Positions 25,735 to 34,265 of a DNA stretch of 64,000 bases are shown here, one piece after another. Numbering within the stretch: position 1 is the stretch's first letter; every line of letters begins with the position of its first letter. Both the position numbers and the translations under genes were made by a program. Under the pieces are notes generated by a model. The model saw only the letters and a program-made list of their open reading frames with translations, made no database searches and had not been told where the DNA came from. This DNA is from Ramlibacter sp. (lineage in GTDB: Bacteria; Pseudomonadota; Gammaproteobacteria; Burkholderiales; Burkholderiaceae_C). The stretch is taken from positions 186,001-250,000 of the forward strand of contig JADJPY010000011.1 in assembly GCA_016713005.1 (NCBI GenBank), given 5' to 3'.

Positions 25735-28083
25735 ATGGTCAGACGTTCGGCCGAGTTGCAGCTGCTGCCTTCCCCCGGGCTCACGGACGCGCCGGTGCTG
25801 GACCTGATGTGCTCGCACTTTGTGCTGACGCTGGCGGCCAAGCAGGGCGGCAAGTTCAATGTGCGGCGCGACCTGAACGGCCTGCTCTCGTTGGCCGGGC
25901 GCCACCTGGTGTGGCCGGCACCCGCGCTGGCCCGCCTGCGCGAGTTTTTGGGCCGGAGCTGGCGAGACAACGAGTTCTGGCGCGGCCACGAGGCGCTTGG
26001 CGCACGCGCTTTCCCGGAGCGCCACGGCGTGTGGCGCGGCCCGTATGAAGAAGGCACGCTGTTCTTTACCTGGACGAACACGCCAAAGACGCCCCCAAAG
26101 ACCTGCTGGCCGTGCTGACCGGTGACCTGCGAGTGGCTGACCAGCGCCCTCAAGAAGCACAGCACGCTGGTAGAGAAAAACATCGACGCGCTCTCGGGCC
26201 TGCTGCAGCTCAACAAGGCCGAGCGCGCCCTGCTGCTCTATGGCACGCTGGCGCGCTACCAGCGGGACTTGCGCAGCATCCTGGTGGAGTTCAAGGTCAA
26301 CAACGCCCCCGAGGCCTACGCCGCCATTGCCGACATTGCCGGCGTCAGCCCCGCAGAGGTGGGCGAGGCGCTGCGCGCGGGCTCGCGCCTGGAGCGCATT
26401 GGCCTGGTGGAGAACCTGATCTCCGAACACAACATCACCGACCTGCTGACCTGATGAAGGTCAGCGAGAAGCTGCCCCCCGTGCTGATGCGCGAGTACCG
26501 CGACGAGAGCGAGCTCATGGCGGTGTTTACCCGCCCTTCGGCCAAGAGCACGCTGACGCTGGACGACTTTGCCTTTGCGCAGGACGACGCGCGCATGCTC
26601 AGCGCGCTGCTGCGCAATGCCGTGGCGCGCAAGGAGCCGGGCGTCAACATCCTGCTCTACGGGCCGCCCGGCACCGGCAAGACCGAGCTGGCCAAGGTGG
26701 TGGCGCAGGCCGCCGGGCTGGAGCTGTACGAGGTGGAGTACGCCGACCGCGACGGCAACTCTTTAAGCGGGCGCGACCGCTACCGATCCCTGCAAATCGC
26801 GCAGGTGTTTTTGAAGGGCAGCGCCCAGGCCGCCCTGCTGTTTGACGAGGTGGAAGACGTCTTCCCGCCCATATCCAGCGAGGCAGCCCAGCTGATGGCG
26901 CGAGCCGAGCAGGTAGCCGCGCCCGCCAGCGGCAGCGTGAGCGGCACGGCCGGGTCAACCAGATCCCTTGGAGACCAACCCCGTGCCCACGCTGCGGGTG
27001 ACCAACCGCATCGAGCAGATTGACCCGGCTTTCCGCCGCCGCTTTGCCTACCACCGGAGCTGAAGAGCCCGCCCCCGGCGCGCGCGAGCAGCTGGTGCGC
27101 CGCACGCTGGAGGGCGTGGCCGTGAGCGACGCCTTTGTGGCGCGCCTGACCGAGCGCAAGGGCCTGACGCCCGCGCAGATACGCACGGCGGTGCGCTTTG
27201 CCGGCCTGGCCGCAGAGCCCGCGCCGGGGCTGGCCACCGAGCCCGCCGCGCAAGGCATGCCGACAGACGTGCCCGCGGTGGAGGCGCTGATAGGAGCCGC
27301 CAGCTGCGCAACGCCGACCAGGTCCTGGGCAACCGCAGCCAGGGCGCGGGCGAGCGGCGCAGCGTCACCACCTACGACCTGGGCATGCTGAACGTAGAGA
27401 CGCGCTTTGAGGTGCCGCGCATCGTGGACGCCCTAAAAGCGCGCGGCCACGGCACGCTGTGCTTTTATGGCGCGCCCGGCACCGGCAAGACGGCGCTGGC
27501 CGAGCACATTGCCCGCGCGCTGGAGCGCCCGCTGATCATCAAGCAGGCCAGTGACTTGATGAGCAAATACGTGGGCGAGACCGAGCAAAACATGGCCGCC
27601 ATGTTCCGCGAGGCAGAGGCCGAGAAAGCCGTGCTCCTGCTGGACGAGGCCGACAGCTTCTTGCAGGACAGGCGCGGCGCGCAGCGCACCTATGAGGTGA
27701 CCGAAGTCAACGAGATGCTGCAGGGCATGGAGCGCTTTAACGGCATCTTTGTGTGCACCACCAACCTGCTGGACCGCATAGACCAGGCGGCGCTGCGCCG
27801 GTTTACCTTCAAGATCAAGTTCTTGCCGCTGACGGCTGCGCAGCGCGAGCGCATGTTTACCGCCGAGGCACTGGCCGGCGACGCCACGCTGCTGACGCCC
27901 GAGCTGTGCACCCGGCTGGCCCGGCTGGAGCAGCTGTGCCCCGGCGACTTTGCCGCCGTCAAGCGGCAGGTGGACATATTGGCGGCCGAGTTCAGCGCGG
28001 TGGAGTTTATGGACCAGCTGGAAGCCGAGCACCGCATCAAGCCGGAGGTGCGGGAGGCGCGGCAGATGGGGTTTTTGCAGTAA
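25735..28083 (+). pseudogene. Double AAA+ ATPase, N-terminal two thirds frameshifted
   Basis: Frames join into one ~780-residue protein. An N-terminal helical region (from MVRRSAELQLLP) is followed by a first AAA+ domain (GPPGTGKT, LLFDEVEDVF) and a second (GAPGTGKT at ~27472, SKYVGETEQN, VLLLDEADSFLQD). About eight single-base breaks lie between 26070 and 27300; the second domain from 27385 is intact. ATG 25735 follows TGGAGG. Such tandem AAA+ proteins act as remodelling motors, but this one's partner is unknown. Its last 64 codons are duplicated at 31285-31475, and a repeat abuts the stop. Confidence 0.78.
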
Positions 28084-28140
28084 ATTAGCCTCCAGCCCTC
28101 GCCAATGCTCCGCAAGGCGCTATCAATGTAATAGCGCCTT
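28082..28140 (-). repeat. Dispersed hairpin repeat at the AAA+ gene stop
   Basis: AAATTAGCCTCCAGCCCTCG is followed by an extended perfect hairpin, AAGGCGCTAT/ATAGCGCCTT. It directly follows the TAA of the AAA+ gene. The copy at 31474-31533 came with the 1.23-kb duplication. Confidence 0.8.
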
Positions 28141-28512
28141 GCGCAACTCTCTGGGCTTGGAAACCCCTGGCTCTTGCCTCATGGCCGTTACACCTCAGAA
28201 GAGGCGTCTAGCAAGCGCGGTACGATTTGGACCTCCGTTCTGGTAGACGAACTACCTCCAAGTGGCTCAAGTCTTTTGGCCACAACCCCAGTCGGTCAGT
28301 TTTCTATTGGCGTCACATTTGAGGACCCATTCGCGTGTCGAATCCGCTTTTTCCGTCATCACACAAACATGAGGTGCCTTCTGAGGTTTGGCGTATGTAA
28401 AATCGACCGAATCGGTTTGCGGCTGCATTCAGAGCAGAGTGAATTGGCCAACTCCATAAAGAAGAGACCCGATGTTCACCGTCACAGTGATCCCTGACCT
28501 GCTGCCAGATGT
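28141..28512. other. AT-richer stretch without a convincing gene (copy A)
   Basis: About 370 bp between the repeat and the amidase-like remnant carry open frames on both strands, but none has recognisable motifs, a ribosome site or biased codon use. The same DNA recurs at 31529-31902. It may hold the decayed N-terminal part of the remnant gene that follows. Confidence 0.5.
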
Positions 28513-28641
28513 GCCGGGCAATACGTGTTGGTGCTCGGTGGGAACCAATCCAACGCCGTGCTCTAGGCGTGGTACCCGGTGGATGGCGTGCAGCACGGCC
28601 ATCAATACAAACTTTTTTCAGGTCGCAGGAGTGTCACTTGA
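28513..28641 (+). pseudogene. Remnant of a TIGR02594/NlpC-like peptidoglycan hydrolase (copy A)
   Basis: The frame reads GQYVLVLGGNQSNAVL, a stop, then AWYPVDGVQHG and a TGA at 28639. The LGGNQSNAV block followed by a hydrophobic-proline turn resembles the C-terminus of TIGR02594-family cell-wall hydrolases. Upstream the frame is closed at 28495. The TGA overlaps the TTG start of the next gene (TTGA), which implies that the two were once coupled. The family call rests on a short motif. Confidence 0.4.
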
Positions 28642-29118
28642 AGAATTTAATGCCAGTCATCGGCATGGCGCTGGTCGCATTGCCCCACCCATCCGCCCAA
28701 GGGAAAAACGCGGTGGCGACGGAGCCTGTTTTTGGGCAAGTCCCACTCAAGGACAAACCGGCCTCGCCATTGAGAAAACACTGTTTACTGCACGGCCAAT
28801 CTTGTGCGATGGAGCGCCTTGAGACCCGAAGCTGAAACCCAGCGCAAGCCCAAAGACATTTGCGTCACAGCCATTTGCATGCCCATTGGGCCCAAGGTGA
28901 TTCCCAAAATATTAGGACCGGATGCCCTGCATTGGCGCATCAAACCCGATGGATCGATGGCGCAATTTATTGGCAAAACGCAATTGTCGAATTCCGCCAA
29001 AACAAACAACGTTATTCCTCTGGACGCCCGTGCAGAACAAATCAGCGGACTGCCGATTGTTGGTTTGAAACGTGACTCTGGTAGTAACGCAGCTCAATAC
29101 TGGGTGAAGGTTAAATGA
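28638..29118 (+). pseudogene. Exported protein gene, copy A (inactivated)
   Basis: TTG 28638, six bases after AGGAG, opens a signal peptide (KNLMPVIGMALVALPHPSAQ). After ~45 residues the natural continuation (EKTLFTARPILCDGAPCDP) lies in another frame, implying a missing base near 28770 that copy B shares. Copy A also has TGA for TGT near 28821 and a one-base loss near 28842. The C-terminal part (KPKDICVTAICMPIGPKV to AAQYWVKVK) is intact. A ~160-residue periplasmic protein is inferred. It overlaps the next gene by 4 bp (ATGA). Function is unknown. Confidence 0.5.
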
Positions 29119-30002
29119 TGATTCGAAAAATAATTCAGATAGCAATCCAAGTATTTATATTTTCCTTCTTTTCAAGCGCTTGGGGTGCATGTGAGGCTGA
29201 AATCGAAAATGCAGTGGAGGCCGCTGCAGTCATCACTCGGCCAAGTATAGAAAGAGCGAGGAGTGCCGGTATGCGCGTCAACTCTATTGAACAAGTAAAT
29301 GCAGGGCGGCGCAAAGAGTTTCTTGAATTTGGGACCTATTTTGCCCGTATGGATCTAGCAGAAAGAAAAAGATGGCTAGAAACTGTATCTAGTGAGCTAT
29401 CTGATGCTCAACGTTCCTTGAAAAGCCAAGACGTAAAGAATTCGGACGTGGCTTACGCATTGGCGAAGCTATGCCTATTAAAAGCTGCAAGTGGTGGACC
29501 AACGGCGATTGGTGATCAAGGTGGAGGTCAACGTACCAATCAAAGCCAAGCCAACCAGCAATCCCAACAATCTCAGCAAACCGCCCAACAACAATCCCAA
29601 CAAGCCCAGCAGAACGCCCAACAAAGTCAAGCCCGCGCAGACCAGCAGCGCCAAGGCAAGCGCAAAACCAATGACCCGGCGGCGCAGGCGCATGAGTGCG
29701 TTGCTATTGACCAGGCCGGCTCGGGCAACTTTGGCGCGTTCAAAAATACCTGTGGGTATAAAGTCAATTTCACGACGTGCAATTACAAGCCCCGCACCAT
29801 TCAGGGGGGCTTCAACTGGTCGGCCGACTTCAATTGCGAAAAGCAACAGTTTGGACTGCACACGCCCGACAGCGGGCGATCAGTCGCCGCGCACAACCGC
29901 AACACTGAGATGGTGTATTGGTTTGCCTGCAAAGCACCTGCCACGCCAGTAGATGCAGAGTTTGTTGTCGGCAAGGGTATTGAAGCCCGCTGTCATAATT
30001 AA
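29115..30002 (+). CDS. Exported modular protein: Cys-framed helical domain, Gln-rich linker, conserved C-domain
   Basis: The 295-residue protein comprises a signal peptide (cleavage after SSAWGA), a helical domain of about 105 residues with a Cys at each end (CEAEIEN ... AKLCLL), a linker of NQSQ/QQSQQ repeats (residues ~138-185) and a C-terminal domain of ~110 residues (HECVAIDQAGSGNFGAFKNT to EARCHN) with several cysteines. Export to the oxidising periplasm fits the cysteines. The C-domain and linker are almost identical in the 32629 gene, but the N-domains differ. ATG 29115 overlaps the upstream stop (ATGA). No known family is recognised. Confidence 0.7.
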   Translation: MMIRKIIQIAIQVFIFSFFSSAWGACEAEIENAVEAAAVITRPSIERARSAGMRVNSIEQVNAGRRKEFLEFGTYFARMDLAERKRWLETVSSELSDAQRSLKSQDVKNSDVAYALAKLCLLKAASGGPTAIGDQGGGQRTNQSQANQQSQQSQQTAQQQSQQAQQNAQQSQARADQQRQGKRKTNDPAAQAHECVAIDQAGSGNFGAFKNTCGYKVNFTTCNYKPRTIQGGFNWSADFNCEKQQFGLHTPDSGRSVAAHNRNTEMVYWFACKAPATPVDAEFVVGKGIEARCHN

Positions 30003-30052
30003 ATCCGCAAATAACACTCTGCTACAAGCAAACACGTATCTTGCTTGGTGTG

Positions 30053-30391
30053 ATGTCACTCATGCTTTTGGTCGCCGGGCGTTCGCTGGTACAGGCCATC
30101 TATTTGGTGGGGGTGTTTCCGGGCAAAACAGGGGCGAAAGGCTCGAACAAGCTGTCTGAGGTAGGGCGCATAGAGCAGGCGCAGGCGTGGTGCAGCCAAC
30201 AGCCTTCAACGGCTGAGTCGGAGAAATTCAAAATCCCCGCCAATTTTCCAACCTTGGGTGAAGTGTTGCAGCAGTTGAACCAACGCGCTATTGGTTTTAG
30301 TTGGCAGGTGCTGGGCGGATTGACTGTGAATCAGCTGAAGGATGGTTGTAGTGCTGCGGTGAAGCGGTTTGTAGACAAATCCAAGAATTAG
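30053..30391 (+). CDS. Small hypothetical protein with hydrophobic N-terminus
   Basis: ATG 30053 gives 112 residues, with a hydrophobic start (MSLMLLVAGRSLVQAIYLVG) and a soluble remainder with two cysteines (QAWCSQQ, KDGCSAAV). The start may be a membrane anchor or an eroded signal peptide. GTG 30050 and ATG 30062 are alternatives. It sits 50 bp after the modular protein in the same direction and is AT-rich like the rest of the island. No homologue is recognised. Confidence 0.45.
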   Translation: MSLMLLVAGRSLVQAIYLVGVFPGKTGAKGSNKLSEVGRIEQAQAWCSQQPSTAESEKFKIPANFPTLGEVLQQLNQRAIGFSWQVLGGLTVNQLKDGCSAAVKRFVDKSKN

Positions 30392-30418
30392 CAGGCTGGA
30401 AACTTACGGGGTTTTGTT

Positions 30419-31111
30419 ATGGTTCAATCAATTCACTTTTTGCGTGCGGCGGTGCCTAGTGAAAAATGGGCAAATCGCATGGCTCGATATTGTTTTTCGT
30501 TGTGTGCAATGCTTCTAGTGGGCTATTCATCCATCTCGTTCGCTGGTAAATATGATGTGCCTTTGGTTACGTCGAACGGGTGCACTATTTTCATTGAACA
30601 AAGACCGGACCCCAATATAACTATCACTGCCTTTCGTGCCGAAGGTCGTTGCAAAAATGGCCTGGCAGAAGGTATTTGGTTGTTCGGATTGGAAAGAAGT
30701 CAAGATCGTGCTTTCGTTTACAGAGCTCACGTCCAAGGGTATTTGAGTGGCATTAACTTTGTACTTGGTCGCAAAGGGGCGATGATTTCCGTTGTGGATC
30801 CAAATAATGGTGCTCAAATGATTGAATATTTGAACCGAGAGGCTACGCCAGTAGAAATGGAGCGTTTTCTCTCGATGATTGATCAGGCCAATGCTTTAGC
30901 GGGCCGACTAAAAAAACCAGCAGGTGACGCGGCAACACTAAAAACCTTGGTTCGTAAATGGAAACAGGGAGATGATTCCGTTATTGATCAATGGTTTACT
31001 GGCACAGGTACTTCGCCCGCCGTGACTACTGCCTCCGAGAACCGCGCTGGCGTCGATGACCCCAAAACCAGAGGCCGTGGCGCAGTTCCGCCGGTAGAGT
31101 TGCAACGTTAA
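30419..31111 (+). CDS. Exported protein with GRGA-type C-terminal tail
   Basis: The protein has 230 residues from ATG 30419. The signal peptide core is better placed from ATG 30479 (ARYCFSLCAMLLVGYSSISFAG). The body has no known domain and ends DDPKTRGRGA followed by VPPVELQR. The segment DPKTxGRGA recurs at the ends of the genes at 33557 and 34266. The stop TAA stands where CAA would let the frame continue into a charged coiled-coil (31112-31284), so this may be a truncated form of a longer or fused protein. Confidence 0.6.
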   Translation: MVQSIHFLRAAVPSEKWANRMARYCFSLCAMLLVGYSSISFAGKYDVPLVTSNGCTIFIEQRPDPNITITAFRAEGRCKNGLAEGIWLFGLERSQDRAFVYRAHVQGYLSGINFVLGRKGAMISVVDPNNGAQMIEYLNREATPVEMERFLSMIDQANALAGRLKKPAGDAATLKTLVRKWKQGDDSVIDQWFTGTGTSPAVTTASENRAGVDDPKTRGRGAVPPVELQR

Positions 31112-31284
31112 GCCGAAGAACGTCGACTGGTGAATGAGCAGCGCGAGAAAGTGGAGCGTGAAGCTCACAAACTGAAGGAAATGACCGAGGCTTTGCGGCG
31201 CTTGTCCAATACCTTGAACCGCAAGGAAAGCCGCGAGTCCCATGCATCAGCGATGTTCCAACATCAGACTCCGCGCCCTTTGTT
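31112..31284 (+). pseudogene. In-frame coiled-coil fragment after a stop codon
   Basis: Directly after the TAA, and in the same frame, the sequence encodes a highly charged helix (AEERRLVNEQREKVEREA, then LKEMTEALRRLSNTL). It has no start site of its own. The fragment ends where duplication copy B begins at 31285. It is probably the severed C-terminus of an older gene joined here by the duplication event. Confidence 0.5.
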
Positions 31285-31475
31285 TGACGCCCGAGCTGTG
31301 CACCCGGCTGGCCCGGCTGGAGCAGCTGTGCCCCGGCGACTTTGCCGCCGTCAAGCGGCAGGTGGACATATTGGCGGCCGAGTTCAGCTCGGCGGAGTTC
31401 ATGGACCAGCTGGAAGCCGAGCACCGCATCAAGCCGGAGGTGCGGGAGGCGCGGCAGATGGGGTTTTTGCAGTAA
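31285..31475 (+). pseudogene. Duplicated 3' end of the AAA+ ATPase gene
   Basis: The last 64 codons of the AAA+ gene (LTPELCTRLARLEQLCPGD to EARQMGFLQ) recur with two changes, SSAE for SAVE being visible. There is no ATPase domain or start. It is a passenger of the 1.23-kb duplication. Confidence 0.9.
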
Positions 31476-31533
31476 ATTAGCCTCCAGCCCTCGCCAATGC
31501 TCCGCAAGGCGCTATCAATGTAATAGCGCCTTG
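31474..31533 (-). repeat. Dispersed hairpin repeat (duplicated copy)
   Basis: This is the same sequence as 28082-28140, carried along in duplication copy B: AAATTAGCCTCCAGCCC and the GGCGCTAT/ATAGCGCC hairpin. Confidence 0.8.
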
Positions 31534-31902
31534 CGCAACTCTCGGGCTTGGAAACCCTGGCTCTTGCCTCACGGCCGTTACACCTCAGAAGAGGCGTCTA
31601 GCAAGCGCGGTACGATTTGGACCTCCGTTCTGGTAGACGAACTACCTCCAAGTGGCTCAAGTCTTTTGGCCACAACCCCAGTCGGTCAGTTTTCTATTGG
31701 CGTCACATTTGAGGACCCATTCGCGTGTCGAATCCGCTTTTTCCGTCATCACACAAACATGAGGTGCCTTCTGAGGTTTGGCGTATGTAAAATCGACCGA
31801 ATCGGTTTGCGGCTGCATTCAGAGCAGAGTGAATTGGCCAACTCCATAAAGAAGAGACCCGATGTTCACCGTCACAGTGATCCCTGACCTGCTGCCAGAT
31901 GT
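31534..31902. other. AT-richer stretch without a convincing gene (copy B)
   Basis: This is a copy of 28141-28512. An open frame runs from 31862 across the next genes to 32509, but it has no signal peptide or ribosome site, and its first part looks like out-of-frame reading. Confidence 0.5.
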
Positions 31903-32031
31903 GCCGGGCAATACGTGTTGGTGCTCGGTGGGAACCAATCCAACGCCGTGCTCTAGGCGTGGTACCCGGTGGATGGCGTGCAGCACGGCACACAATACAA
32001 ACTTTTTTCAGGTCGCAGGAGTGTCACTTGA
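31903..32031 (+). pseudogene. Remnant of a TIGR02594/NlpC-like peptidoglycan hydrolase (copy B)
   Basis: It has the same frame and internal stop as the remnant at 28513-28641, with one local change (GHQY to GTQY). Its TGA at 32029 overlaps the TTG start of the exported-protein gene. Confidence 0.4.
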
Positions 32032-32509
32032 AGAATTTAATGCCAGTCATCGGCATGGCGCTGGTCGCATTGCCCCACCCATCCGCCCAAGGGAAAAACG
32101 CGGTGGCGACGGAGCCTGTTTTTGGGCAAGTCCCACTCAAGGACAAACCGGCCTCGCCATTGAGAAAACACTGTTTACTGCACGGCCAATCTTGTGCGAT
32201 GGAGCGCCTTGTGACCCGAAGCTGAAACCCAAGCGCAAGCCCAAAGACATTTGCGTCACAGCCATTTGCATGCCCATTGGGCCCAAGGTGATTCCCAAAA
32301 TATTAGGACCGGATGCCCTGCATTGGCGCATCAAACCCGATGGATCGATGGCGCAATTTATTGGCAAAACGCAATTGTCGAATTCCGCCAAAACAAACAA
32401 CGTTATTCCTCTGGACGCCCGTGCAGAACAAATCAGCGGACTGCCGATTGTTGGTTTGAAACGTGACTCTGGTAGTAACGCAGCTCAATACTGGGCGAGG
32501 GTTAAATGA
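32028..32509 (+). CDS. Exported protein gene, copy B (one inferred missing base)
   Basis: TTG 32028 after AGGAG opens the signal peptide (KNLMPVIGMALVALPHPSAQ). Adding one base near 32160 fuses this frame to the rest of the protein (EKTLFTARPILCDGAPCDP ... NAAQYWARVK), giving exactly 160 residues and the stop at 32507-32509. The codon-level fit on both sides supports one gene. It overlaps the amidase remnant upstream (TTGA) and the next ATG downstream (ATGA), as expected for a coupled set. A periplasmic inhibitor or immunity role is conceivable but not shown. Confidence 0.5.
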
Positions 32510-32628
32510 TGCTTTCAACAAGATACATATACACAGATCTAATAATTGTCAAACCATTAGTGGCCATGTTTAACCCTCCCCATGCTGACTCGTTGAGTCA
32601 AAAGCGCCAACTTGTTGGATGCGTGTTT

Positions 32629-33487
32629 ATGAAGAAATGGTTGAGAGTTTTCGCAGTGACACTGTCGTTGGCTTGTATGCATCAAGCAACATTTGCAATT
32701 TGCGAAAAATACGCAGATAAGGTTCTTGCAGAAACCATTAAGCCCAAACCAGGAATGAAGTTGATTCAGACACCAGCGGAAATTAGAAGTGGACTTGAGC
32801 GTCAAATCCAGTCTGATGCCAAGCTTAGGGGAACGGCTGAAGCCCAACGATACGTGAACCAGTATATTAATGATTACAAATTTGTGCGCTCAACTGATCC
32901 AAAAAAAGGGCTGGACACCAGCCTTACCCAAGCACATTATTTGATGCGAATTTGCGCATTTGGCGGTGATGCCGAGTCGCTTTTGAGTGGTGAAGCAAGT
33001 AAGCCTACAACTCGCGCAAGTACAGAGGGCGACACGCAAGCGCAAACCCTTCAACAACGATCCCAACAAGGCCAACAGTCCGCCCAACAAGCCCAGCAGA
33101 ACGCCCAACAAAGTCAAGCCCGCGCCGACCAGCAGCGCCAAGGCAAGCGCAAGACCAATGACCCTGCGGCGCAGGCGCATGAGTGCGTTGTCATTGACCA
33201 GGCAGGCTCGGGTAACTTTGGGGCGTTCAAAAATACCTGTGGATATAAAGTCAATTTCACGACGTGCAATTACAAGCCCCGCACCATTCAGGGGCTTCAA
33301 CTGGTCGGCCGATTTCGATTGCGAAAAACAACAGTTTGGACTGCACACGCCCGACAGTAGGCGATCAGTCGCCGCGCACAACCGCAACACTGAGATGGTG
33401 TATTGGTTTGCCTGCAAAGCACCTGCCACGCCAGTAGATGCAGAGTTTGTTGTCGGCAAGGGTATTGAAGCCCGCTGTCATAACTGA
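32629..33487 (+). pseudogene. Exported modular protein, second member, frameshifted in the C-domain
   Basis: MKKWLRVFAVTLSLACMHQA is a clear signal peptide. It is followed by a Cys-framed helical domain (CEKYADKV ... YLMRICAFGG), a Gln-rich linker (QQRSQQGQQSAQQAQQ) and the same C-domain as the 29115 gene. A G6 tract in that gene is G4 here (near 33294), which shifts the frame to a stop at 33360; the correct frame then runs to HN-stop at 33487. A Ala/Met start at 32506 (ATGATG) continues from the duplication, but 32629 begins the signal peptide. Confidence 0.65.
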
Positions 33488-33556
33488 TGCCGGGGACAGC
33501 AATGGCAACCGCACAGCTATCGGCTGCTTACAAGAGGCGTAGTTTCTGCCAGCTTT

Positions 33557-34041
33557 TTGGTTTGCTTTTTGCTGGTAACTGTCGCGGCGCACGCTTGTAA
33601 CTTGCGTGATAACGGCGATGGCACCATGACGGAACCTTCAAGCGGCTTGCAGATGCGAAGCTGCGCGTGGGGGAAAGCTGGACTGGCAGTGCCTGCACAG
33701 GTACCCGCACAGGCTACACCTGAGAGGGTGCCATGCAAAACTTCAGTACGGGTGCATGGCGCTTGATGACTAAAGAAGAGGCTAGTCAGATTGCCCCCAA
33801 TTCAAAAACATGCTGGGCAGTCACTGGGGGTGCATGGAATGCGTCTTGGACATCGACGCCTGATCCCGGTGACGATGCCGTCGCATACATCGCGGGCTTT
33901 AAGTTTGGGTTGGTAGGCAGAGCACCTCGCGTCGACAAGAAAGACGTACGCCTAGTCAACGCCTCCGGTATGCGTGGCAATGGTGCGGCTCAAAGACCTG
34001 ACGACGCTAAATCTGTCGGCCGCGGCGCGCCGGGTGGGTGA
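33557..34041 (+). pseudogene. Exported DUF1566/Lcl-type protein with GRGA tail, disrupted
   Basis: The frame from 33557 has a hydrophobic signal (LVCFLLVTVAAHAC) and then LRDNGDGTMTEPSSGLQM, the hallmark start of DUF1566/Lcl domains. After a one-base slip at GGGGGAAA (~33672) it reads ESWTGSACTGTRTGYT, then TGA where TGG is expected, then EGAMQNFSTGAWRLMT to the end, DDAKSVGRGAPGG. One frameshift and one nonsense change thus inactivate it. The GRGA tail matches those of the 30419 and 34266 genes. Confidence 0.6.
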
Positions 34042-34265
34042 ACCAACATGAAGCTCTGGCCAACCCGTTCTCTCATCTATCCAACGTGGCGATGACCACA
34101 ACTCGCATATGCCTTTTGCCGTAGACTGCACTCTTCTTAAAAACAACTCCGCTGCATTGTGGTCAAAAGGTTTGCCATCTGATGCAGTGGTCGACATTAC
34201 CAAAGTCACAGAAGATGAAACAGTATGAAAAAGGGTGTAATTCAAGTCCGGGTGGTGGTAGGGTG

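Larger units (their letters stand above)
27893..29120 (+). repeat. 1.23-kb tandem-type duplication, copy A
   Basis: This segment matches 31285-32511 almost base for base, at an offset of about 3.39 kb. It contains the AAA+ gene tail, a dispersed repeat, an amidase-like remnant and one exported-protein gene, and it ends at the ATGATG start of the next gene. Differences are few (single substitutions and one-base indels), so the duplication is recent or gene conversion is active. Confidence 0.92.
31285..32511 (+). repeat. 1.23-kb tandem-type duplication, copy B
   Basis: This is a near-identical second copy of 27893-29120. The left join cuts the AAA+ gene at codon-level homology (TTGACGCCCGAGCTG), and the right join is the ATGATG start of the following exported-protein gene. 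Both ends therefore fall at gene-meaningful positions. In copy B the exported-protein frame lacks the extra stop seen in copy A. Confidence 0.92.

Noticed and set aside
28120..28140. The perfect hairpin after the AAA+ gene as a rho-independent terminator
   Set aside because: It lacks a T-tract and is part of the dispersed repeat, although it may still affect mRNA 3' ends.
29520..29660. CAA/CAG-rich repeats in the exported proteins as a CRISPR or tandem DNA repeat
   Set aside because: The repeats are irregular, in frame and code for a Gln-rich linker. There are no spacers.
31862..32509. A 215-codon open frame across the amidase remnant and exported gene of copy B
   Set aside because: Its first half is out of frame with the signal peptide and with the LGGNQSNAV remnant. 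Only its second half is likely coding, as the end of the exported protein.
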